Source of the DNA: Dechloromonas denitrificans
GTDB lineage: Bacteria; Pseudomonadota; Gammaproteobacteria; Burkholderiales; Rhodocyclaceae
Assembly (NCBI RefSeq): GCF_020510685.1
Contig: NZ_CP075185.1
Location: 2,914,001-2,978,000, forward strand
DNA: 64,000 nucleotides
Direction of reading: 5' to 3'
Both the position numbers and the translations under genes were made by a program. The notes beneath the pieces were generated by a model. That model had not been told where the DNA came from, did no database searches, and saw only the letters and a list, made by a program, of their open reading frames with translations. Shown piece by piece: positions 20,839 through 30,900 of the stretch. Each line of letters begins with the position of its first letter. Positions within the stretch are counted from its first letter, which is position 1.

Positions 20839-21060
20839 GTGAAAGCCGATATCCATCCCGAGTACAACGAAATCCAGGTAACCTGCTCCTGCGGCAGCAC
20901 CTTCACGACCAAATCGACCATGAAGAAAGCCCTTCATGTTGAAGTCTGCTCCCTGTGCCACCCGTTCTACACCGGCAAGCAGAAGATCGTCGATACCGCC
21001 GGTCGCGTTGAAAAATTCAACCAGAAGTTCGGCGCCATGCGCGGCAAGTCTGCTGCCTGA
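20839..21060 (+). CDS. rpmE: 50S ribosomal protein L31 (zinc-binding form)
   Basis: A 73-aa ribosomal protein. It begins [12 protein letters not shown] and carries the four zinc ligands Cys16, Cys18, Cys37 and Cys40 (CSC...CSLC), so it is the zinc-dependent paralogue rather than the cysteine-free YkgM type. The [20 protein letters not shown] segment is conserved. It has its own promoter and a strong terminator downstream. Confidence 0.98.
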   Translation: MKADIHPEYNEIQVTCSCGSTFTTKSTMKKALHVEVCSLCHPFYTGKQKIVDTAGRVEKFNQKFGAMRGKSAA

Positions 21061-21080
21061 TTGCTCTGAATTACGGTACG

Positions 21081-21107
21081 AAAGGCAGCCTCCAGGCTGC
21101 CTTTTTT
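21081..21107 (+). terminator. Rho-independent terminator of rpmE
   Basis: An 11-bp inverted repeat AAAGGCAGCCT / AGGCTGCCTTT followed by a T run, 20 bases after the rpmE stop. Confidence 0.9.
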
Positions 21108-21132
21108 ATTTCCGTTCATCACCGCTCATTGC

Positions 21133-22755
21133 ATGCCTGATTTTCTCGCCCCGATCCGTCGCGGCATCCGCCTGCCTCCGGCCGGCTGGGTACTCGCCGC
21201 CATTCTCGCCTTCTACGTGCTCGCCGGCCTGTTCGGGCGCGACCCATGGAAAGGCGAAGACGCCATCCATATCGGCGCCGCCTGGCAGATGTTTCACTAC
21301 GGCGACTGGTTGTCGCCCGACCTGGCCGGCCGGCCGTTCCACGAACCGCCGTTGTATTACTGGAGCGCCGCGCTCACCGGCCATCTCTTCGGCTGGCTGC
21401 TGCCGATGCACGAAGCCATGCGACTGGCCAGCGGCCTGTGGCTGACACTGGCGCTGATCGGCCTGTATTACGCCGGTCGCGAACTGTACGGACAGGAAAG
21501 TGCGGCGGCCAGCCCCTTGCTGCTCGCCGGCTGCGCCGGCCTGCTCTTCCATGCCCACGACGCCCAGCCGATGTTGATCGCGCTGGCCGCCTATGCCGGC
21601 GCACTCGGTGCGCTGGCGACCATCGGGCGCCGCCCCCGCCTGACTGGCATTTATTATGGCGTGGCGGTCGCCGGCTGCCTGCTCGGCACCGGCATTGCGC
21701 CAACCCTGCCGCTACTTGCCATTGCCCCGCTCGCCTGGTGGCTGTCGCCTGATCGGCCGAAAGCCTTGCACACCCTGGCCATCGGTCTCGGCATTGCGGC
21801 CTTGCTCATTCTGCCCTGGCCGCTGCTCCTGCTCAATCTCGAACCGGCCCGCTTGCACGGCTGGCTGGCTACCGAACTGGCGCCGCTGAAAACCGCGTTT
21901 TCCTTCTCCGGCGCCGGTCGTTTTCTCTCGATGCTGCCGTGGTTCGCCTTTCCCGCCCTGCCCCTGGCCGGCTGGACGCTGTGGACGCGCCGCAAAGACC
22001 TCGGCGCGCCGGCCCAATTGTTGCCGCTGGCGTTTCTGCTGCTGACCCTGCTGATGCTGGCCCTCGCCTTCCGCCCCCGCGAAACTCCCGCCCTGTTGAT
22101 GCTCCCCGCCCTGGCCCTGCTCGCCACGCCAGGCGCACTGTCGTTGCGGCGCGGGGCCGCGAATGCCTTCGACTGGTTCGCCATGATGACCTTCAGCCTG
22201 TTTGCCGGACTGATCTGGCTCGCCTGGTCGGCGATGGCGCTCGGCTGGCCGGAAAAACTGGCCAAACGCGTCGTGATACTGCGCCCTGGCTTTGTCGGCC
22301 AATTCGACTTTTCCGACTTCGTGATCGGCCTTGTCGCGACTGCCTGGTGGATCTGGCTGATCGTCACCGCCCCGCGCTCGCCCTATCGCAGCCTGACGCA
22401 CTGGGCACTCGGCTTTACCACGCTGTGGCTGCTCGCCACCACGCTGATTCTGCCCTGGTTCGACTATGGCAAGAGCTATCGCCCGGTCGCCCAGGCCATC
22501 GCCCGGGAACTACCGGAGGGGCATCGCTGCCTGGCCGAACGCGGGCTGAGCGACACCCAGCGCGCCTCGCTGTCCTATTTTGTCGAAATCGAACCTGCCA
22601 CCATCGGAAGCGCTGCCGGCAAGGCCTGCGACTGGCTGCTGGTGGGGGGCGATACGAATCAGGAACTGGCGGCGCCGGGCGGCAACTGGCGCAAAGTCTG
22701 GGAAGGCAACCGCCCCGGTGAACGCAAGGAAAAATTCCGCCTGTTCAGGCGCTGA
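21133..22755 (+). CDS. Glycosyltransferase family 39 (ArnT/PMT-like) membrane protein
   Basis: A 540-aa polytopic protein with about 11-12 hydrophobic segments. The N-terminal part has the GT-C pattern: after TM1, an acidic motif in GRDPWKGEDAIHIGAAWQM, then FHEPPLYYWSAALTG. This resembles ArnT and related polyprenyl-phosphate-sugar transferases that decorate lipid A or proteins. A soluble C-terminal domain begins near residue 450. No lipid A modification partner genes are adjacent, so the acceptor and sugar are unknown. Its last 11 bases overlap the convergent HD-GYP gene. Confidence 0.8.
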   Translation: MPDFLAPIRRGIRLPPAGWVLAAILAFYVLAGLFGRDPWKGEDAIHIGAAWQMFHYGDWLSPDLAGRPFHEPPLYYWSAALTGHLFGWLLPMHEAMRLASGLWLTLALIGLYYAGRELYGQESAAASPLLLAGCAGLLFHAHDAQPMLIALAAYAGALGALATIGRRPRLTGIYYGVAVAGCLLGTGIAPTLPLLAIAPLAWWLSPDRPKALHTLAIGLGIAALLILPWPLLLLNLEPARLHGWLATELAPLKTAFSFSGAGRFLSMLPWFAFPALPLAGWTLWTRRKDLGAPAQLLPLAFLLLTLLMLALAFRPRETPALLMLPALALLATPGALSLRRGAANAFDWFAMMTFSLFAGLIWLAWSAMALGWPEKLAKRVVILRPGFVGQFDFSDFVIGLVATAWWIWLIVTAPRSPYRSLTHWALGFTTLWLLATTLILPWFDYGKSYRPVAQAIARELPEGHRCLAERGLSDTQRASLSYFVEIEPATIGSAAGKACDWLLVGGDTNQELAAPGGNWRKVWEGNRPGERKEKFRLFRR

Positions 22756-24031
22756 GCGCCGCACTGTCGGCGGCTGGGCAGGCCGCCGCCATCGCCAGAT
22801 CAATATCGCCGGCAATGATGCGGACGATCGCCGGTTCGATTCGCCCGGCGGCGACCAGTCGATTCATGAAATCCAGCGCGACAGGTGCGGCCATTCCCGC
22901 CCGGTAAGGCCGGTTTTGGACCATCGCCTGAAAAATGTCGGCAACCCGCAGAATGCGCGCCTCGATCGGCAGATCCCCGGCATCGATATGGAACGGATAA
23001 CCGCCGCCACCCGGCTCTTCGTGGTGATAGGCCGCCCACCGGGTGATTTCCTCGAAGCCATGGATGTGACGAAGAATCTGGAAGGTCTCGAAGCTGTGGG
23101 CATTCATCACCGTCCGCTCGCGCTCGTCGAGCGGCCCCGGCTTGTCGAGGATTTCATCCGGCACGCGCAGCTTGCCGAGATCGTGCAGCAGCCCGGCGAT
23201 TTCCAGCTTGTCGCAATGCTCCGGCCCGACCCCCAGGCGTTCGGCGATGAAGCGGGCAAGACGTGCCACACCGAGCGAATGCTCGGCGGTAAACGGGCTT
23301 TTGGCATCGACAATGCGGGAAAAAATCAGCGCCAACTGCTTCAGGTCACTGGTTGACGCCCCGCTGCTGACACCGCGCTCGAGCATCACCTGCAAGGCCG
23401 ACTGAATGCCGCGCGGCTCGAGTTGCAGCCAGAAGGCTTCGGACGACGAGGCGGCGAGAAAGGCCTCGACCAGTTGCGGCGAAAAATAAGTTCCGGAACA
23501 GGCGGCGATCTTGTCGCGAATGCCCGGCACATGCATCAGCACGCCTTCGGCATAGAACGGTGCCGCCAATGCATCGACCCGGTCGACCAGGTAGATCAGA
23601 TTGGCCTGCTCGGCGACGTCGAGGCTCACTGGCGGCGTCCGGATCAGACGGTCCCAGCGCGTGTGATGATAGAGGATGGGCTCGGCGAACGCAGCGAGCG
23701 GCGCAAAATCGCGCAGCAACAGATAGCCGACATCGCAATGCCCCTGCGACGACTCCCAGTCGAACTCGGCGACCAGATGATGATGCACCTGGGTCGACGA
23801 GACACCGATGTCGTGCAGCATGCCGAGATCGAACAGCGCCGTGCTTTGCTTGCGGGACAAGCCGAGCTGATGACCGGTTGCCGCCGCCATGATGCCGACC
23901 CGCTTGCCATGGGCAACGTCGTCGACGCCGACCAGGTCAAGCGCATCGGACAAGGCGTAGATCACCTGGCGCAGATCGACATGCATCTTCGCCGGTCCCT
24001 TGGCACCGCTATGGCTAGGACGATTTTCCAT
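22745..24031 (-). CDS. HD-GYP domain protein with tandem HD modules (probable c-di-GMP phosphodiesterase)
   Basis: A 428-aa cytoplasmic protein with two HD-type modules. The first (about residues 20-190) has HGKRVGIMA, LHDIG and LYHHTRWD but lacks the Lys after HDIG and the GYP motif. The second (about 235-400) is a fuller HD-GYP: AEHSLGVARLA, GLLHDLGK, and HHEEPGGGGYP, where the usual Asp of HHExxDGxGYP is Gly. HD-GYP proteins hydrolyse c-di-GMP to pGpG or GMP. It lies 31 bp downstream of orn in the same direction, so its dinucleotide product would meet Orn. There is no sensor or receiver domain. Confidence 0.88.
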   Translation of the reverse strand: MENRPSHSGAKGPAKMHVDLRQVIYALSDALDLVGVDDVAHGKRVGIMAAATGHQLGLSRKQSTALFDLGMLHDIGVSSTQVHHHLVAEFDWESSQGHCDVGYLLLRDFAPLAAFAEPILYHHTRWDRLIRTPPVSLDVAEQANLIYLVDRVDALAAPFYAEGVLMHVPGIRDKIAACSGTYFSPQLVEAFLAASSSEAFWLQLEPRGIQSALQVMLERGVSSGASTSDLKQLALIFSRIVDAKSPFTAEHSLGVARLARFIAERLGVGPEHCDKLEIAGLLHDLGKLRVPDEILDKPGPLDERERTVMNAHSFETFQILRHIHGFEEITRWAAYHHEEPGGGGYPFHIDAGDLPIEARILRVADIFQAMVQNRPYRAGMAAPVALDFMNRLVAAGRIEPAIVRIIAGDIDLAMAAACPAADSAALSA

Positions 24032-24062
24032 CTGACTCTCGGAACGCTGCTTTCAATCTGAC

Positions 24063-24608
24063 TCAGCCCTTCAGGAAATGTTCGCGGTAATACTTGAGCT
24101 CATCGATCGATTCGTAGATATCGGCGAGCGCCGTATGCCGGCCCTTTTTCTTGAAACCCTTGTAGATTTCCGGCTGCCAGCGCTTGCACAACTCCTTCAG
24201 CGTACTGACATCGAGATTCCGGTAGTGGAAGAAAGTTTCCAGCGTCGGCATGTAGCGCGCCATGAAGCGGCGGTCCTGGCCGATCGAATTGCCGCACATC
24301 GGCGAGTGGCCGGTGGACGAATATTTCTTCAGGAACTCGAGCGCGGCGACCTCGACTTCCGCCTCGCTGAGCAGCGAAGCCTTGACCTTGTCGATCAGCC
24401 CCGAACGGCCGTGGGTTTTCTGGTTCCACTCGTCCATGCCAGCCAGCACTTCGTCCGACTGATGGACGACCCAGGCTGGCGATTCGGCAACCAACTCGAG
24501 CTCCGAATTGGTCACTACCATGGCCATTTCGATAATGCGGTCGCCATCCGGGTTCAAACCGGTCATTTCCATATCCAGCCAGACGAGGTTGTTTGCGTTG
24601 CCTGCCAT
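24063..24608 (-). CDS. orn: Oligoribonuclease
   Basis: A 181-aa DEDDh exonuclease that degrades RNA dinucleotides, including pGpG from c-di-GMP breakdown. Motifs seen: [11 protein letters not shown] (ExoI), [16 protein letters not shown] (ExoII) and the C-terminal [21 protein letters not shown] (ExoIII with the catalytic His). I start at ATG 24608 ([10 protein letters not shown]), the family's length; an upstream ATG would add 16 unrelated residues. It diverges from the M48 peptidase with a 56-bp gap, and the HD-GYP gene follows it. Confidence 0.97.
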   Translation of the reverse strand: MAGNANNLVWLDMEMTGLNPDGDRIIEMAMVVTNSELELVAESPAWVVHQSDEVLAGMDEWNQKTHGRSGLIDKVKASLLSEAEVEVAALEFLKKYSSTGHSPMCGNSIGQDRRFMARYMPTLETFFHYRNLDVSTLKELCKRWQPEIYKGFKKKGRHTALADIYESIDELKYYREHFLKG

Positions 24609-24664
24609 ATAATTGCCCGATTCCGTAAAAAACCGAATTTTCTCACAGCTTTGCATCGACCTTC

Positions 24665-25909
24665 GTGACCCCCGACTTCACCCTCCTGTTTCTCTTCATC
24701 TTCGTCCTGACGCTGACCGCCCGCCTGTGGCTGACACTGCGTCACATCCGCTTCGTCGCCGCCCACCGGGCGGCCGTACCAGCCGATTTCGCCGAACGCA
24801 TCGGATTGCCGGCGCATCAAAAAGCCGCCGATTACACCGTCGACCGTAGCCGGATGGCCATTTTTTCGACGTTGATCGATGCCGGCCTGCTCCTCGCCCT
24901 GACCCTCGGCGGCGGTCTCGCCTGGCTGCACGACTTCTGGTCGGGCCGCCTCGGTGAGTTGCCCTACGGCCTGGCGATGATTTTCAGCCTGCTGGCGATC
25001 TCCGGCCTGATCGATCTGCCGCTCTCGCTCTATCGCCAGTTCGTCATCGAAGCCCGGCACGGCTTCAACCGGATGACCCTCGGCCTGTTCTTCGCCGATC
25101 TCGTCAAGCAAACCCTGCTCGGCATTGCCATCGGCGCCCCGGTCATTCTCGCCGTGCTCTGGCTGATGGGCGCCATGGGGACGTTCTGGTGGCTCTATGT
25201 CTGGCTGTTCTGGTGTCTCTTCAACCTGCTCATCCTGTTCATTTATCCGACCTGGATCGCGCCGCTGTTCAACAAGTTCTCGCCGCTCGCCGACGGCGAG
25301 ATGAAAACCCGCATCGAAGCCCTGCTGGTACGCTGCGGCTTTCGCTCCTCCGGCCTTTTCGTGATGGACGGCTCGAAACGCTCGAGCCACGGCAATGCCT
25401 ACTTCACCGGCTTCGGCAACACCAAGCGCATCGTCTTTTTCGATACGCTGCTCGCCCGCCTCACGCCGAGCGAAGTCGAAGCCGTGCTGGCCCATGAACT
25501 GGGCCACTTTCGCAAGAAGCACATCGTCAAGCGCATCGTTTTCATGTTTGCCGCCTCGCTCGGCCTGCTCTGGCTGCTCGGCCAGCTGATCGACGCGCCG
25601 TGGTTCTACAACGGATTGGGGGTGCCGGCCGAGAACACCGCGCTCGGACTGATCCTGTTTTTCCTGGTCATCCCGGTCTTTACTTTCCCGTTCAGCCCGC
25701 TCAACAGCTATTTTTCGCGCCGCCACGAATTCGAGGCCGATGCCTACGCGGCGGAACACGCCGACGCCGGCGAGCTGACCCGCGCCCTGGTCAAGCTCTA
25801 TCAGGACAATGCCTCGACGCTGACTCCCGATCCGCTGCATTCGCTGTTCTACGATTCCCACCCGCCAGCGGCGCAGCGCATCGCCCGGCTGCAGATGGCG
25901 GCCCGCTGA
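24665..25909 (+). CDS. M48 family membrane metalloprotease (STE24/CAAX protease-like)
   Basis: A 414-aa polytopic zinc protease. The N-terminal peptidase-M48 extension has several membrane helices (about residues 1-200). The catalytic HELGH motif lies at His277-His281 and the third zinc ligand Glu is in the [10 protein letters not shown] segment. The ending [13 protein letters not shown] is typical. It starts at GTG 24665; no ATG lies nearby and the ribosome site is weak. It is followed by rsgA with a TGATG overlap, so the two are coupled. STE24-like bacterial proteins are thought to act in membrane protein quality control. Confidence 0.9.
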   Translation: MTPDFTLLFLFIFVLTLTARLWLTLRHIRFVAAHRAAVPADFAERIGLPAHQKAADYTVDRSRMAIFSTLIDAGLLLALTLGGGLAWLHDFWSGRLGELPYGLAMIFSLLAISGLIDLPLSLYRQFVIEARHGFNRMTLGLFFADLVKQTLLGIAIGAPVILAVLWLMGAMGTFWWLYVWLFWCLFNLLILFIYPTWIAPLFNKFSPLADGEMKTRIEALLVRCGFRSSGLFVMDGSKRSSHGNAYFTGFGNTKRIVFFDTLLARLTPSEVEAVLAHELGHFRKKHIVKRIVFMFAASLGLLWLLGQLIDAPWFYNGLGVPAENTALGLILFFLVIPVFTFPFSPLNSYFSRRHEFEADAYAAEHADAGELTRALVKLYQDNASTLTPDPLHSLFYDSHPPAAQRIARLQMAAR

Positions 25910-26778
25910 TGGAAGGCCGGGTCATTGCCGCTCATGGCCGGCAGTATGTCGTCGAACTGGCCGACGGCAGCTTGCTGCCCTGCTTCCCGCGCGGCAAGAA
26001 GAGCGATGTCGCCTGCGGCGACCGCGTCGACATCGAACGCACTTCCAGCGACCAGGGCGTCATCGAGGCCATTCAGCCGCGCACCAGCCTGCTTTACCGC
26101 TCGAACGAGTACAAGCAGAAGCTAATTGCCGCCAATGTCGACCAGCTGGTGATCGTCGTCGCCACCGAACCGGCCTTTTCCGACGACCTGATCACCCGCG
26201 CCCTGCTGGCCGCGGAAAGCGAGGAAATCGAGGCGCTGATCGTCCTCAACAAGTGCGACCTGACCGACAAGGTAGCGGCGGCCCGCGAGCGCCTGACCAT
26301 GTTCAGCAAGCTCGGCTACCGCATCGTCGAACTCTCCGCCCTCAAGCATGCCGAAGACCTGCGGCCGGAACTGTCCGGCGTGACCAGCGTGCTGGTCGGC
26401 CAGTCCGGCATGGGCAAATCGACGCTGGTCAATGCGCTGGTCCCGGAAGCCAACGCCGCGACGCGCGAAATATCGCAGGCGCTCGACTCCGGCAAGCACA
26501 CGACAACCCACGCCACGCTCTACCATCTCGACGCCGAGAGTCAGTTGATCGACTCGCCCGGCCTGCAGGAATTCGGCCTCGGCCATCTCGATCGCCAGGA
26601 AATCGAATACGCCTTCCGCGAATTTCGCCCCTGGCTTGGCCAATGCCGCTTCCGCGACTGCCACCACAATCGCGAACCGGACTGTGCGCTGACGGCGGCG
26701 GTCAAGGCCGGGGAGATCGACGAAAAGCGCTTCGCTGTTTATCACCGGATCATCGGCACGCAACGCGGCACCGCCTGA
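25909..26778 (+). CDS. rsgA: Small ribosomal subunit biogenesis GTPase RsgA
   Basis: A 289-aa circularly permuted GTPase involved in late 30S maturation. An N-terminal OB fold is followed by G4 (LNKCDL), G5, then G1 (GQSGMGKST) and G3 (DSPGLQEFGL), the permuted G4-G5-G1-G3 order. The C-terminal zinc-binding segment reads CRFRDCHHNREPDC. ATG 25909 shares its A with the stop codon of the M48 peptidase gene, so the two are translationally coupled. Confidence 0.96.
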   Translation: MEGRVIAAHGRQYVVELADGSLLPCFPRGKKSDVACGDRVDIERTSSDQGVIEAIQPRTSLLYRSNEYKQKLIAANVDQLVIVVATEPAFSDDLITRALLAAESEEIEALIVLNKCDLTDKVAAARERLTMFSKLGYRIVELSALKHAEDLRPELSGVTSVLVGQSGMGKSTLVNALVPEANAATREISQALDSGKHTTTHATLYHLDAESQLIDSPGLQEFGLGHLDRQEIEYAFREFRPWLGQCRFRDCHHNREPDCALTAAVKAGEIDEKRFAVYHRIIGTQRGTA

Positions 26779-26869
26779 ATGTAAACGGCCGGGCGGCACG
26801 GGTAGCAATATTCCCGGCACCCGGCGATAATCCGGACAGCATCGCCCAGACGGTGTTACAGGAGGCAAA

Positions 26870-27955
26870 ATGGCAGACAATCAAGCGACGATCCTGATCG
26901 TCGATGACACACCGGAAAATCTCAGCGTGCTCGGCGAGCTCCTGCAACGCAGTTATCGCGTCCGCGCTGCCAATTCCGGCCGGCGCGCCCTGCAGATCGT
27001 GCGCAGCACCCCGACCCCGGATCTCATCCTGCTCGACGTGATGATGCCGGAAATGGACGGCTACGATGTACTCGCCGAACTGCGCGCCGACCCGGCAACG
27101 CGCCATATTCCAGTGATTTTCGTCACCGCCATGGACGGCACGGAAGATGAGGAACACGGACTGGACTGCGGCGCCGTCGATTACATCACCAAGCCGATCC
27201 GGCCGGCCATCGTCCAGGCCCGCATCCGCACCCAGCTCGAACTGAAACGGGCGCGCGACATTCTCAGCGACCAGAACAACTATCTCGAAGCCGAAGTCGC
27301 ACGCCGGATGTCGGAAAACCAGCTGATCCAGCAGGTCAGCATCCACGCCCTGGCCCGCCTGGCCGAAACCCGCGACCCGGAAACCGGCAACCATCTGCGG
27401 CGCACTCAGGAATACGTTCGGACGCTGGCTGTCGCACTGAAATCCCATCCCCGTTTTGCCGCTTTCCTCGATGACCGGACGGTCGATGCCCTGGCCAAAT
27501 CGGCCCCCTTGCACGACATTGGCAAAGTCGGCATCCCCGACCACATTCTGCTCAAGCCGGACAAACTGACCGCCGAGGAATGGGTGATCATGAAAACCCA
27601 TGCCGAATTAGGCAGCAAGGCCATCGCCCAAGCCGAAGCGGATGCCGAAAAGCCGGTGGAGTTTCTCCGGCTGGCCAAGGAAATCGCCCATTACCATCAC
27701 GAAAAATGGGATGGCAGCGGCTACCCGGCCGGTCTGGCCGGCGATCTGATCCCGATCTCCGCCCGCCTGATGGCACTCGCCGATGTATTCGACGCCCTGA
27801 TCTGCAAGCGCGTCTACAAACCCGCCTTCACCTTCGAGAATGCCCGCCAGATCATTGTCGAGGGCAGCGGCAGGCATTTCGACCCGGATATCGTCGACTG
27901 CTTCGTCGGCGAATACGAAACCTTCCGCCGCATTGCCGCGACCTATGCCGAGTAG
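26870..27955 (+). CDS. REC-HD-GYP response regulator (c-di-GMP phosphodiesterase)
   Basis: A 361-aa two-domain protein of the RpfG type. The receiver has LIVDDTPEN, phospho-acceptor Asp56 (LLDVMMPEMDG) and YITKPI. A coiled linker at about 120-150 leads to a complete HD-GYP domain: ETGNHLRRTQEYV, APLHDIGKVGIPD, HHEKWDGSGYP and ADVFDAL. All expected metal and GYP residues are present, so activity is likely. Three bases separate it from the next frame, and it probably receives phosphate from the two hybrid kinases downstream. Confidence 0.93.
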   Translation: MADNQATILIVDDTPENLSVLGELLQRSYRVRAANSGRRALQIVRSTPTPDLILLDVMMPEMDGYDVLAELRADPATRHIPVIFVTAMDGTEDEEHGLDCGAVDYITKPIRPAIVQARIRTQLELKRARDILSDQNNYLEAEVARRMSENQLIQQVSIHALARLAETRDPETGNHLRRTQEYVRTLAVALKSHPRFAAFLDDRTVDALAKSAPLHDIGKVGIPDHILLKPDKLTAEEWVIMKTHAELGSKAIAQAEADAEKPVEFLRLAKEIAHYHHEKWDGSGYPAGLAGDLIPISARLMALADVFDALICKRVYKPAFTFENARQIIVEGSGRHFDPDIVDCFVGEYETFRRIAATYAE

Positions 27956-27994
27956 GCGGTGGCCGACCGGCAACCGCGAGGAAGGCGCTCGAGC

Positions 27995-30900
27995 TTGAAA
28001 AATACCGATTCAGCGCACAAGAACCTGGCGCAGGGCATCATGCTGGTGGTTGTTCCCTATGCCGTGCTGGCATCGCTGTGGATACTGATTTCCGAACCGC
28101 TGATCGCCTACCTCTTCCCGGAGCAGCTTGCCCAGAGCATGGCCAGCATCGTCAAGGGGTGGCTATTCGTTGCGGTCACCGCGATCCTTCTAGGCCTCCT
28201 GCTCCGCCGCCTGATCCGCAAGATCGAACAGCGCCAGTTAGCCGAGCGTAAAGCCTGGGCGGCCGCCGATCAGGCCGTCAATCAACTGGCCAAGGAACGC
28301 CTCCAGTTGCGCTCCCTGCTCGATGCCATACCCGATCTGATCTGGCTGAAGGATCCGAACGGGGTTTACCTGCGCTGCAACAAACGCTTCGAGGATCTTT
28401 ACGGAGCCAGCGAGCAAAACCTGCGCGGGCAAACCGATTACGATTTTGTCGACCGCGAACTGGCCGAGTTTTTTCGCGAAAACGACCGTGCCGCACTGCT
28501 CGCCAATGGCCCGCGCAGCAACGAGGAGTGGCTGATTTTCGCCAACGATGGCCACCGCGAACGGGTGCTGACGACCAAGGCCCCGATGTACGACAGCACC
28601 GGGCAGCTGATCGGCGTGCTCGGTATTGGCCGCGACATCACCAAGATGCACGACCTGCAGGAACGTTTCAGGGTCGCGTTCAACGCCAGCCCGGCCTCCA
28701 TTTCGCTGACCACCGTAGACGACGGCATCTTCCTCGACGTAAATCCGCGCTATGCCGAGATGCTCGGCTGGTCGAAAGAAGAACTGCTCGGACACAGCGC
28801 GCTCGATTTCAATCTCTGGTCGTCCACCGCCTCCCGCCATGACTGGAAAACCCAGCTCAAGGAAAGCGGCCGGCTGCGCGATTTCCAGACCGTCTGGCAT
28901 CAGCGTAACGGCAACCCGATCCATGTCAGCATTTCGGCCGAAATCATCAGCCTGAGCGACCAGCCCTATGTGCTGGCCTTCATTCTCGACGTTTCCGAAC
29001 GCAAGCTGGCGGAAGAAGCCATATTCCAGCTCCAGGAACGGGTCGCCGTGGCTTTCCGCGCCGCGCCGGTGGCCGCCTGCATTACCCGGGTAGCCGACGG
29101 CCGGATCATCGACGTCAATCAGCGCCTGCTCAGCGAGTACCAGTGGACGCGCCGCGAACTGATCGGCAAGACCACCATTGAAGCCGGCCTGTGGAAAGCC
29201 GAAGATCGCGCCCGGATGCTCGACATTTTCCATCGTGACGGCTATGTCATCGACTTCGACAGCATCGCCACCGGCCGCGATGGCCGGCCGCGCCGGATCA
29301 GCCTGTCGGCGGCCAAGATCGATGTCGACGGCGAAGCGCATATCGTCGTCTATATCATCGATGTTTCCGAACGGCGGGCGGCGGAAGAAGCGCTGCGCGA
29401 GCGCACCGAGATCTATCAGAGCATCGTTGCCCAGGCCAATGACGGGATCTGCCTGATCGACCCGAAGAATCTGCAGTTCGTCGAGATCAACGATGCCGTG
29501 ATCAACAATCTCGGCTACACGCGCGAAGAATTCGCCGGCCTCACCCTGGCCGATCTGCAGATGGATATGAGCGCGAGCGAATTGCAGCAGCTGCTGGCCG
29601 ACATCGTCCGGGACGGCAAAGCGGTTTTCGAGCAGCATCACCGACGCAAGGATGGCAGCCGGCAAATTGCCCGGATCGCCGCCGCTACCATCACCCTCAG
29701 TCGCGGCACCATGGTCAGCGCCATCTGGCAGGACATCACCGAACAGAAAAAAGCCAGCATCGAACTGGAACGCTACCGTCACCACCTGGAAGAAGTGGTC
29801 GGCGAACGCACCGCCCAGCTGGCCAGCGCCAAGGAAGTGGCCGAACAGGCCAGTCGTGCGAAAAGCGTCTTCCTGGCCAACATGAGTCACGAAATCCGCA
29901 CCCCGATGAATGCCATCATCGGCCTCAACCACCTGGTCGAACGCAATACGGCCGACCCTGAGCAACGCGAACGGCTGCACAAGGTGGCTGATGCCGCACA
30001 TCACCTGCTTTCGATCATCAACCAGATTCTCGATATTTCGAAAATCGAAGCCGGCAAGCTCGAACTCGAACCAACCGACTTCCTGCTCAGCCGGGTCCTC
30101 GACAACACCAGCATCCTGATCCTCGACCGCCTGCGCTCGCACGGCCTCGCCTTCCATACCGAAATCGATCCGGCCCTGCCGCCGGTCCTGCACGGCGATC
30201 CGCTGCGCATCGGCCAGATCCTGCTCAACTATCTCTCCAATGCGGTCAAGTTCACCGAGCGCGGCAGCATCTCGATCACCGTCACGCTGATTGCCGAAAA
30301 TGCCGGCGAATTGCTCGTCCGCTTTGCCGTCACCGACACCGGGATCGGCATTCCGGCCGAGCAGCAGGCACGCATTTTCGATGCCTTCGAGCAGGTGGAC
30401 AGCACGACGACCCGGCGCTTTGGCGGCACCGGCCTCGGCCTGGCCATCGCCCGCCGGCTGGCCCTGCTGATGGGCGGCGACAGCGGCCTGAACAGCCAGC
30501 CCGGCCAGGGCAGCACATTCTGGTTCTCGGCCCGCCTACAGCGCGGCACGGCGACCAGCGCCGAGACCGCCCTGCCGCTGCTGCCGGACGAAGCCGAGCA
30601 TCTGCTGGCCAGCCGCTACCATCAGGCGCGGATCCTGCTGGTCGAGGACAACACCATCAACCAGGAAGTCGCCCTCGACCTGCTGCGTTACGTCGGGCTG
30701 CAGGCCGACCTTGCCGAGGACGGCGAACAAGCGGTCAAAATGGCGGCGCAACAGCGCTACGACCTGATCCTGATGGATATGCAGATGCCGATCATGGACG
30801 GCCTCGCCGCCACCCGGCTCATCCGCCAAAGCGACAGCGGCCGCACCCTGCCGATCCTGGCGATGACCGCCAATGCCTTCAGCGAGGATGGTCAGCGCTG

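Noticed and set aside
28238..30193. Open frame of 651 codons antisense to the first hybrid kinase
   Set aside because: Covers PAS and HisKA coding sequence on the other strand. Its residues show no domain and it has no ribosome site; composition artefact.
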